Positions 7,758 to 12,768 of a DNA stretch of 12,768 nt are shown piece by piece (the first letter of the stretch is position 1; the number at the start of each line of letters is the position of its first letter). A program made the translations under genes and the position numbers. The stretch lies in NCBI GenBank assembly GCA_016201645.1, contig JACQCL010000204.1, positions 1-12,768 of the forward strand, in the 5' to 3' direction. This DNA is from Candidatus Rokuibacteriota bacterium. GTDB lineage: Bacteria > Methylomirabilota > Methylomirabilia > Rokubacteriales > CSP1-6. The notes below the pieces were generated by a model that did no database searches, was not told the origin of the DNA, and saw nothing but the letters and a program-made list of their open reading frames with translations.

Positions 7758-7766
7758 TGTTAGAAT
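7758..7766 (+). promoter_or_regulatory. Extended -10 promoter element for the gene at 7776
   Basis: TGT followed by TAGAAT is an extended -10 element (TGn plus hexamer). No -35 hexamer is seen 16-18 bases upstream, which is acceptable for extended -10 promoters. Nine bases lie between the hexamer and the ATG at 7776, so the expected transcription start is only 2-4 bases before the start codon. The arrangement mirrors the marR promoter on the other strand, which uses the same TAGAAT hexamer at almost the same distance from its ATG. Confidence 0.45.
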
Positions 7767-7775
7767 GAGCGCCAC

Positions 7776-8354
7776 ATGCGCCGCGGTTCGCTAATTTCCA
7801 TCGCGTTCCTGAGCTGCGTGTTCGCCGGCGCGCCGCTGTCGGCCGCCTCCTTCTCGCTCACGCCGCGCGAGACCGAGGAGGCGATCCGGTTCGGCCAGCG
7901 GAGCGTGGTCTCGGAGGATTTCGACCGGGAGTGGAAGATCGCCAACGCGTCGGGCGAAAGCCTCACGGTCGTGACGCCCTTTTTCCGGTTGGTCCAGGCC
8001 TCGCGCAACGCGACGTTCAAGAGCGAGACGCTGAAGCCCCAGGAGATCGACTCCCTCCTCAGGGAGCACCAGGGGAAGCTCTTCTTCTGGGCGTCCCTCC
8101 GAGGGCGGCAGGCGGATTTTTCCCGCTGGTACCGGGCCGTCCTGCTGGTCCTGGGCAGGGACGAGATCAAGCCCTCCTTCGTCCAGAACGAACGGACGCC
8201 CCTCCGCCAGGAGGACGGGCGCTTCCTCTCCCGCTCGGTGTATGTCTTTCCGACCGACGGCCTGGCCCCAAAGGGCCGGGTTACCCTCGTGGTTCGGGAC
8301 AAGGACGAGCACGAGGTGGCGAAGTTCCCCATTGATCTGTCCGCCGTGCGATAG
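7776..8354 (+). CDS. Small exported protein of unknown function
   Basis: I do not recognise this 192-residue protein. It begins with a signal peptide: RR at 2-3, a hydrophobic core about 5-18 and a likely signal peptidase I cut after Ala24 in 'PLSAAS'. Cys14 lies inside the core in F-L-S-C, which is a poor lipobox, so a lipoprotein is unlikely. The mature part (about 168 residues) has no cysteine and no further membrane segment. It mixes charged helices ('TPRETEEAIRFGQRSV' near 29-44) with beta-like stretches near the C-terminus ('GRVTLVVRDKD'), suggesting a compact periplasmic domain. It is divergent from marR with 105 bases between the starts and is followed after 9 bases by a thioredoxin-fold gene. 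Start choice rests on the signal peptide and the -10 element just upstream; there is no ribosome site before the ATG. Confidence 0.8.
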   Translation: MRRGSLISIAFLSCVFAGAPLSAASFSLTPRETEEAIRFGQRSVVSEDFDREWKIANASGESLTVVTPFFRLVQASRNATFKSETLKPQEIDSLLREHQGKLFFWASLRGRQADFSRWYRAVLLVLGRDEIKPSFVQNERTPLRQEDGRFLSRSVYVFPTDGLAPKGRVTLVVRDKDEHEVAKFPIDLSAVR

Positions 8355-8357
8355 GAG
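8353..8357 (+). promoter_or_regulatory. Ribosome binding site of the thioredoxin-fold gene
   Basis: AGGAG lies 6 bases before the ATG at 8364 and overlaps the stop codon of the preceding gene. It selects the first ATG over the in-frame ATGs at codons 8 and 11 and links translation of the two genes. Confidence 0.7.
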
Positions 8358-8363
8358 AACATC

Positions 8364-8867
8364 ATGGTCACGAAAGAGCGGTTCATGCAGGGGATGACGT
8401 TTCAGCAGTACCTGGACCAGATGGGGACGAACAAGGAGAAGTTCCTCGAGTTTCTGAAGGAGATCAAGATCAGGCCGGAGGACCGCGAGGCCCTCAAGAG
8501 ACTCGGCAAGAAGCTCAACGTGCTGGTGATCACCGAGGACTGGTGTGGCGACGCGCTCTATAACGTCCCCGTCCTCGCGAAGCTGGTGGAGGGGAATCCC
8601 AACGTGGAGATGCGGGTGTTCCTCCGCGACAAGAACCCCGACCTCATGGACCAGTACCTGAACCAGGGAATGTACCGCTCCATCCCGGTCTTTGCCTTCT
8701 TCGACGAGAAGATGAACGAGGTCGCCCGCTTCATCGAGCGGCCGCCGAAGGTCACGGAGGTCATCGAGAAGAAGATGCTCGAGGTGCGCCGGGCCTTGAG
8801 AGCCGAGCACCTGGGGGACTGGCGCCAGGCGGTGGTGGACGAGGTGCGCGGGCTGCTCAAGGCCTGA
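8364..8867 (+). CDS. Thioredoxin-family protein with a single active-site cysteine
   Basis: This 167-residue cytoplasmic protein (no signal peptide) has a thioredoxin fold, probably of the Thioredoxin_9 group. A helical N-terminal part (about 8-48) precedes the first core strand 'LNVLVITEDW' (51-60) and the active-site region C61-G-D-A. The cis-proline loop is 'YRSIPVFAFFD' with P108. C61 is the only cysteine in the protein, so it cannot make the CxxC disulphide of a classical thioredoxin. It could work by a monothiol mechanism with a partner thiol, or serve a non-redox role. W-C-G-D near this position is, as I recall it, usual for the group rather than a mutation. Upstream is the exported unknown protein (9 bp away); downstream is a multi-pass membrane protein (15 bp away). 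All three are probably co-transcribed. The fold is well supported; the function is not known. Confidence 0.85.
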   Translation: MVTKERFMQGMTFQQYLDQMGTNKEKFLEFLKEIKIRPEDREALKRLGKKLNVLVITEDWCGDALYNVPVLAKLVEGNPNVEMRVFLRDKNPDLMDQYLNQGMYRSIPVFAFFDEKMNEVARFIERPPKVTEVIEKKMLEVRRALRAEHLGDWRQAVVDEVRGLLKA

Positions 8868-8882
8868 GGGGACGGAGGGCCC

Positions 8883-9713
8883 GTGCCGCCCCACGGCTGG
8901 GTCGGGCTCGTTTCGATCGCCGCGGCGGAGGCCCTGCTGTTCGCGGGGAACCGCTGGGTCGGCGAGTGGTTCACGCCGCTCGTCTGGACGGCGTACATCC
9001 TGTTCGTGGATGGCCTGGTCCGGGCGCGGACTGGGCAATCATATCTGAGCACACGGCGCCGGGAGCTGGTCGGCGTGACCGTCGCCTCGATCGGCTCCTG
9101 GTGGCTCTTCGAGCTCTACAATGCGCCGCGCTTCTGGCGGGGCGGAGCCGACCTCGAGGGGCTCTGGTGGCAGTACCACAATTTGGAGCCCGATCCCCTC
9201 CTGCGGTTCGTCGGCTACACCTGGGCGTTCGCCACCATCTTTCCCGCGCTCTTTCTCACCGCTGAGGCCCTCAAAGCGTCGCTGGTCGCAGGCCTTTCCA
9301 ACCGACGGCCTCTCAGGCTGCCGCACCGGGCGCATGCGGCTTCGATCATTCTGGGCGGGATCGCCGTGGTGCTGCCCCTCCTCGTGGTCTCCCGCTGGCT
9401 GGTACCGCTCGTCTGGGTCGGCTACGGCCTCCTGCTCGAACCGATCAATTACCGGCGCGGCGCGCCCTCGTGGCTCCGCGAGGTCGAGGCGGGCGACTAC
9501 CGGAGGCTGGCCGCGCTCTTGGGGAGCGGGCTCTGCTGCGGACTGCTCTGGGAGTTCTGGAACTACTGGGCGCTGACGAAGTGGACCTACACGGTGCCGT
9601 ACGCGGGGGAGTTCAAGCTCTTCGAGATGCCGGTCCTAGGCTACCTGGGATTTCCCCCGTTCGCGCTCGAAGCCTTTGCCATGTATAATTTCCTCCGCTC
9701 GCTGGTCAAATAA
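8883..9713 (+). CDS. Multi-pass membrane protein of unknown function with two similar halves
   Basis: This 276-residue protein, rich in Trp, Leu and aromatic residues, has about 6-8 predicted membrane segments (roughly 6-21, 30-46, 62-79, 107-131, 153-169, 172-187, 207-228, 250-271). I do not recognise the family. Two halves can be aligned by eye: 29-131 and 172-274. They share W-x-x-P-L-V-W-x-x-Y (29-38 and 172-181), an acidic residue 5 further on (D43, E186), a segment ending E-x-x-N (E77/N80 and E224/N227), and a G-Y at the start of the last helix (111-112 and 253-254). This suggests an ancient internal duplication and a pseudo-symmetric protein. The start is GTG at 8883 with GGAGGG 3 bases upstream, or GAGGGG 11 bases upstream; spacing is not ideal. 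It follows the thioredoxin-fold gene by 15 bases and precedes the quinone oxidoreductase by 33 bases. Confidence 0.8.
   Translation: MPPHGWVGLVSIAAAEALLFAGNRWVGEWFTPLVWTAYILFVDGLVRARTGQSYLSTRRRELVGVTVASIGSWWLFELYNAPRFWRGGADLEGLWWQYHNLEPDPLLRFVGYTWAFATIFPALFLTAEALKASLVAGLSNRRPLRLPHRAHAASIILGGIAVVLPLLVVSRWLVPLVWVGYGLLLEPINYRRGAPSWLREVEAGDYRRLAALLGSGLCCGLLWEFWNYWALTKWTYTVPYAGEFKLFEMPVLGYLGFPPFALEAFAMYNFLRSLVK
8967..9275 (+). other. First half of the internal duplication in the membrane protein
   Basis: Codons 29-131, alignable with codons 172-274 of the same gene at offsets of 142-147 residues. Shared points are W29/W172, P32/P175, W35/W178, Y38/Y181, E77/E224, N80/N227 and G111-Y112/G253-Y254. 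The similarity is at protein level only. Confidence 0.5.
9396..9704 (+). other. Second half of the internal duplication in the membrane protein
   Basis: Codons 172-274. It repeats the pattern W-x-x-P-L-V-W-x-x-Y, then E-x-x-N about 40-50 residues later, then a G-Y that opens the last helix. The segment between the two halves (codons 132-171) holds a basic loop and one extra hydrophobic helix. Confidence 0.5.
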
Positions 9714-9735
9714 CTAACCCCCACCTGACAAGCGC

Positions 9736-9742
9736 GAGGAGG
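9736..9742 (+). promoter_or_regulatory. Ribosome binding site of the quinone oxidoreductase gene
   Basis: GAGGAGG ends 4 bases before the ATG at 9747 and is the strongest Shine-Dalgarno sequence in the right-hand block. It fixes the start and allows translation independent of the upstream gene. Confidence 0.75.
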
Positions 9743-9746
9743 ACTC

Positions 9747-10715
9747 ATGAAAGCGATTCGCATCCATTCCAACGGTGGGCCGGAGGTGCTCACGCTCGAG
9801 GAGGTCCCCGATCCGAAGCCGGGCCCGAGCGAGGCGGTGGTGAAGATCGAGGCCGCGGGCCTCAACTACATTGACGTCTATTACCGGACTGGTCTCTACA
9901 AGGCCCAGCTCCCCCTGACGATCGGCGTGGAAGGGGCGGGCGTGGTCACCGCGGTCGGGCCGGAAGTAAAGGAGGTCAAGGTCGGCGACCGGGTCGCGTA
10001 CGCCGGAGTGCCCGGGGCCTACGCCCAGCTCGCTGCCGTTCCCGCGGCGCGGCTGGTGAAGCTCCCCGACGGGCTGGACGGGAAGGTCGGCGCCGCGGCG
10101 ATGCTTCAGGGCATGACCGCCCACTACCTCGCCCACACGACCTACCCGCTGAAGTCGGGCGACTGGTGCCTGGTGCACGCGGCGGCCGGCGGCGTGGGGC
10201 TCCTCCTCTGCCAGGTGGCGAAGATGCGGGGCGCCTGGGTCATCGGCACGGTGTCCACGGACGCGAAGGCGAAGCTGGCGCGCGAGGCCGGCGCCGACGA
10301 GGTCATCCGGTACACCAAGCAGGACTTCGAGACCGAGGTGAAGCGCATCACCGGCGGGACCGGCGTCCACGTGGTGTACGACGCCGTGGGGAAGACGACC
10401 TTCGACAAGAGCCTGAATTGCCTCAGGATGCGCGGGATGCTGGTCCTCTACGGCCAGTCGAGCGGCCCGGTGCCCCCCTTCGATCCGGCCATCCTTAACC
10501 AGAAGGGCTCGCTCTTCCTCACGCGCCCGAGCCTGTTCCACCACATTGCCACGCGCGAGGAGTTGCTCCAGCGGGCCGGCGAGGTCCTCGGCTGGATCAA
10601 GAGCGGCAAGCTCAAGCTCAGGGTTGACCTGACACTGCCGCTGGCCCAGGCGGCCGAGGCCCACCGCCAACTGGAGGGCCGCCAGACGACGGGCAAGGTC
10701 TTGCTGATTCCATGA
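9747..10715 (+). CDS. qor: Zinc-free NADPH:quinone oxidoreductase (QOR family, MDR superfamily)
   Basis: This 322-residue enzyme matches the usual length of QOR/zeta-crystallin proteins, which reduce quinones or other activated carbonyl/alkene compounds with NADPH in the cytoplasm. The N-terminal GroES-like domain includes 'EAAGLNYIDVYYRTGLY' (35-51, with N40 and D43) and 'GVEGAGVV' (60-67). The cofactor-binding Rossmann domain carries A-A-G-G-V-G at 146-151, the QOR form of the glycine-rich motif. The zinc ligands of alcohol dehydrogenases are absent. The C-terminus 'EAHRQLEGRQTTGKVLL' is typical. A strong ribosome site precedes the ATG. The stop overlaps the start of the AsmA-family gene by 4 bases (ATGA), so the two are translationally coupled even though no functional link is obvious. 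Physiological substrate cannot be told from sequence. Confidence 0.93.
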   Translation: MKAIRIHSNGGPEVLTLEEVPDPKPGPSEAVVKIEAAGLNYIDVYYRTGLYKAQLPLTIGVEGAGVVTAVGPEVKEVKVGDRVAYAGVPGAYAQLAAVPAARLVKLPDGLDGKVGAAAMLQGMTAHYLAHTTYPLKSGDWCLVHAAAGGVGLLLCQVAKMRGAWVIGTVSTDAKAKLAREAGADEVIRYTKQDFETEVKRITGGTGVHVVYDAVGKTTFDKSLNCLRMRGMLVLYGQSSGPVPPFDPAILNQKGSLFLTRPSLFHHIATREELLQRAGEVLGWIKSGKLKLRVDLTLPLAQAAEAHRQLEGRQTTGKVLLIP

Positions 10716-12328
10716 AGTGGGTCCTGATCCTCGTCGGGGCGCTCGTGGTCCTGGCGCTCGCCCTGCTCGCGGCGGTCCCCTACCTCGTCGACCTCCCGCA
10801 GATTCAGGCCTACGTTGCCCAGTCGGCCGCTCAGGCCCTGGGCCGGCCGGTGAAGTTTTCCTCCCTGTCGCTCTCCGTCCTGCCGCTGCCCGCCGTCGTC
10901 CTGAAGGACCTTCAGGTCGCGGAGGATCCTCGATTTGGCGGCGCCCCGTTTCTCAGCGTCGGCGAAGGGCGCATCCGTCTGCGTCTCGCGTCGCTCCTCT
11001 CCCGGCGGGTCGAGTTCGCCGAGCTCACGCTGGACCGGCCGCGCGTGGAGCTGATCCAGGATGCCTCCGGGCGGTGGAACGTGGCGAGCCTGGGTGCTGC
11101 GTCCGGTGGCGAGGCCGGGGCCGCGAAGCCCGCCGGCCCCGGGGCGGGAGGCGGAGCCGCGGGGCTCGTCGTCTCGCGCCTCAAGATCGTGGACGGCGCT
11201 CTCACCTATGCGGTCCACCGACAGAACGGGCCGGCGACCACCTACCGCGTCGAGGGCATGAAGCTCACCGTCGAAGGTCTCGGGCAGAAGACGTCCATCG
11301 CGATCCAGGGCGAAGCCCAGGTCAATCCAGGTGCGGTGTCCCTCAAGCTGGACGGCACGCTGGGTCCGCCCTTCATCGGGGTCATGTTGCAGGCTGCGCC
11401 GGTCAAGGCTGACATCTTGCTCGACGCCAAGGATATGGCGGCCCTGACGGGCTGGCTCCTCGGGCCCTCGCCCGACCTGTCTGGCCCGGTGAAGGGCAAA
11501 CTCGCGCTCTCGGGCACCGTCGGCAGACCCGCGATTGCCGGGGTGCTCGACTCAGGGCGCCTGACGCTGACGGAGCGGCAGCCCGACTGCCCGCCGCCCC
11601 AGCCGCGCCGTCTGACCCTGGAGTCGGTGCGCTTTCCGCTCTCCTACGATCCGACGCAGTTTTCGAGCCGCCCCCTGTCGGCGGCCCTCGGGGGAGGGAG
11701 CGTGACGTTTTCGCTGGACCTGGCATGGGAGCCGAAGCCGCTGCTCTCCCTGAAGGAGATCACGATCAAAGCGCTCCCGCTGGCGCCGGTCCTCGTGGAC
11801 TACCTCTGCGAGGGATATGCCGTGAGCGGTCCTCTCGATCTCACCGGTGAAATCTCGGGGCGCCCGGGAAGCTTCATGGGCACGATGGCCGGGCAGGGGC
11901 AGCTCAGGATCGGCGCCGGCAAGGTCGTGGGGCCGGAGGCTCTGGCGTTGCTGGGAGGTGTGGTTCGGGTCGCCGGTGCCCTCTCCTCGGTCCTCAACGT
12001 GGACCTGCCTCTCTCGCTCTTCTCGTCCCCGCTGGACTTTCAGTCCATCACGGCCAGCTATCGCATCGCCGACGGCCGTCTCTCGACGCAGGACTTCCTC
12101 TACACGAGCGAGCGCATGAAGATCGCGGCGGTCGGCGACTACGGGCTCGCGGACGGGCGGCTGAACTTCACCCTCACGATGACACACGGCCGGGGCCAGA
12201 TCCAGGCCAAGGTGACCGGCACCGCGGCCTCCCCCTCGATCCGCGTGCTCCCGGCGAGCATCCTCCGCACCGAGCCGGAGAAGATCCCCGACCGCCTCAA
12301 GAAATTCCTCGAAGGCCTCGGCAAGTAA
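10712..12328 (+). CDS. AsmA-family protein
   Basis: This 538-residue protein has an N-terminal membrane anchor (about 4-26) and a long periplasmic part, the layout of AsmA-like proteins. These are linked to outer-membrane assembly and lipid transport between the two membranes. The N-terminal AsmA region follows the helix ('DLPQIQAYVAQSAAQALGR' at 27-45, then beta-rich repeats including 'ELTLDRPRVELIQ'). A Gly/Ala/Pro-rich linker (about 128-150) separates it from further beta-rich sequence. The AsmA_2 C-terminal module is clear at about 393-490 ('GQGQLRIGAGKVVG', 'SITASYRIADGRLSTQDF', 'DYGLADGRLNFTLTM'). Only two cysteines occur, C293 and C366, both on the periplasmic side. The start overlaps the qor stop by 4 bases (ATGA). 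The protein is shorter than E. coli AsmA (about 617 residues), which is common in this diverse family. Family assignment is strong; a specific role is inferred. Confidence 0.88.
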   Translation: MKWVLILVGALVVLALALLAAVPYLVDLPQIQAYVAQSAAQALGRPVKFSSLSLSVLPLPAVVLKDLQVAEDPRFGGAPFLSVGEGRIRLRLASLLSRRVEFAELTLDRPRVELIQDASGRWNVASLGAASGGEAGAAKPAGPGAGGGAAGLVVSRLKIVDGALTYAVHRQNGPATTYRVEGMKLTVEGLGQKTSIAIQGEAQVNPGAVSLKLDGTLGPPFIGVMLQAAPVKADILLDAKDMAALTGWLLGPSPDLSGPVKGKLALSGTVGRPAIAGVLDSGRLTLTERQPDCPPPQPRRLTLESVRFPLSYDPTQFSSRPLSAALGGGSVTFSLDLAWEPKPLLSLKEITIKALPLAPVLVDYLCEGYAVSGPLDLTGEISGRPGSFMGTMAGQGQLRIGAGKVVGPEALALLGGVVRVAGALSSVLNVDLPLSLFSSPLDFQSITASYRIADGRLSTQDFLYTSERMKIAAVGDYGLADGRLNFTLTMTHGRGQIQAKVTGTAASPSIRVLPASILRTEPEKIPDRLKKFLEGLGK

Positions 12329-12348
12329 CGTTGTCGTCGGTGCATGTC

Positions 12349-12377
12349 TTGAAGAGGGCAGGGGGCTGTGGGACAAT
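12349..12377 (+). promoter_or_regulatory. Candidate sigma70-like promoter for the citrate synthase gene
   Basis: TTGAAG (12349-12354) and GACAAT (12372-12377) are 17 bases apart, each matching the consensus at 4 of 6 positions. A start about 7 bases downstream would give a leader of roughly 25-28 bases that contains the ribosome site. This lies in the 82-base gap after the AsmA-family gene, where no terminator hairpin is apparent. The match is moderate and could be chance. Confidence 0.4.
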
Positions 12378-12399
12378 GCCGCTGACTGAGCCGCTCGCC

Positions 12400-12406
12400 G
12401 GAGGAG
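12400..12406 (+). promoter_or_regulatory. Ribosome binding site of the citrate synthase gene
   Basis: GGAGGAG ends 4 bases before the ATG at 12411, a near-perfect Shine-Dalgarno sequence that fixes the start of the truncated gene. Confidence 0.75.
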
Positions 12407-12410
12407 AATC

Positions 12411-12768
12411 ATGACAGTTCCGATCAAGCCCGGCCTCGAAGACCTCGTCATCGCGACCTCCGAGATCTGCTTCATCGACGGCCAGCAGGGGCGGCTGCTC
12501 TACCGCGGCTACGACATTGACGACCTGGCCGCGCACTCCACCTTCGAGGAGGTTATTTATCTCCTCTGGTACGGGGCGCTGCCGAGCAAGAAGGAGCTGG
12601 CTGCCCATCAGAAGAGGCTGGCCCGCGCCCGGCGGCTTCCCCCGCGGCTCATCGCGCTCCTGAAGGACCTGCCGCGCCGGACGATCCCCATGGAGGTGCT
12701 CCGCACCGGGGTCTCGGCACTCTCCGCCTTCGATCCGGACGAGCGGGACAACTCCCGAGAGGCCACCC
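12411..12768 (+). CDS. gltA: Citrate synthase family protein, N-terminal fragment (3' end outside window)
   Basis: The frame runs from the ATG at 12411 to the window edge (119 codons, no stop). The N-terminal hallmarks of the short bacterial citrate/2-methylcitrate synthases are present: 'GLEDLVIATSEICFIDGQQG' (8-27), 'RLLYRGYDIDDLA' (28-40), 'TFEEVIYLLWYGALP' (44-58), and 'PMEVLRTGVSALSAFDPD' (93-110). The enzyme condenses acetyl-CoA with oxaloacetate at the entry of the TCA cycle; members of the same family use propionyl-CoA (methylcitrate cycle). The catalytic histidines and aspartate lie beyond the edge, so citrate and methylcitrate synthase cannot be separated. The gene has its own candidate promoter and a strong ribosome site, so it is likely a separate unit from the AsmA-family gene. 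The symbol is by family only; citZ or prpC are alternatives. Confidence 0.88.
   Translation, partial: MTVPIKPGLEDLVIATSEICFIDGQQGRLLYRGYDIDDLAAHSTFEEVIYLLWYGALPSKKELAAHQKRLARARRLPPRLIALLKDLPRRTIPMEVLRTGVSALSAFDPDERDNSREAT

Noticed and set aside
7791..9038. 415-codon open frame on the minus strand opposite the unknown cassette
   Set aside because: It spans the signal-peptide protein and the thioredoxin-fold gene, both with better start signals and protein-like composition. The antisense translation is charged and repetitive with no domain.
9684..9689. Perfect TATAAT hexamer before the quinone oxidoreductase gene
   Set aside because: It lies inside the end of the membrane-protein gene (codons for Y-N), has no -35 partner at 16-18 bases, and the TG is one base too close for an extended -10. 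A promoter here is possible but not supported.
12329..12410. Possible terminator after the AsmA-family gene
   Set aside because: No GC-rich hairpin followed by a T run is visible. The gap is better explained by promoter and ribosome-site sequence for citrate synthase.
1..12768. Mobile elements, CRISPR arrays, tRNA or rRNA genes, attachment sites
   Set aside because: No transposase or integrase-like protein, no regularly spaced repeats, no tRNA-like cloverleaf and no rRNA signature could be seen. Genes fill nearly the whole window.

Overview
The window is GC-rich and gene-dense, with about a dozen protein genes in short, overlapping transcription units. It carries no sign of mobile elements, CRISPR, tRNA or rRNA. 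The gene content is that of a Gram-negative (diderm) bacterium: RND efflux pump, lipoprotein adaptor, AsmA-family protein and exported proteins. The composition, the long antisense open frames and the gene style resemble uncultivated GC-rich lineages such as Rokubacteria/Methylomirabilota or deltaproteobacteria-like groups. That placement is an impression and cannot be proved from the sequence alone.

Left block (1-2757, plus strand): the C-terminal end of an ABC-transporter ATPase, an ABC-2 type permease of the YbhR/YbhS kind, and an exported M16-family peptidase homologue. The three are coupled by a 3-bp gap and a 1-bp overlap. The M16 protein has lost every zinc ligand of the family but keeps the C-terminal Arg/Tyr motif, so it looks like the non-catalytic half of a two-subunit protease. 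Its stop codon interlocks with that of the convergent efflux gene in a shared CTAG.

Middle block (2754-7670, minus strand): a marR-type regulator, a lipoprotein membrane-fusion protein and an RND (HAE1, MdtB/MdtC-like) pump, all overlapping and read as one operon in that order. No outer-membrane factor is present, so a TolC-like partner must be encoded elsewhere. A good sigma70-like promoter (TTGACT-17 bp-TAGAAT) lies almost on top of the marR start, and an imperfect palindrome covers its -10 element, which fits autoregulation.

Right block (7776-12328, plus strand): divergent from marR are a small exported protein of unknown function, a single-cysteine thioredoxin-fold protein and an unrecognised multi-pass membrane protein built from two similar halves. 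After 33 bp come a zinc-free quinone oxidoreductase and an AsmA-family protein that overlap by 4 bp. An 83-bp gap then holds a plausible promoter and a strong ribosome site for a citrate synthase family gene cut by the window edge.

Most of the window is ordinary chromosome. The parts deserving a second look are the zinc-less M16 protein, the three-gene unknown cassette with its internally duplicated membrane protein, and the compact divergent marR promoter region with apparently near-leaderless starts on both sides.
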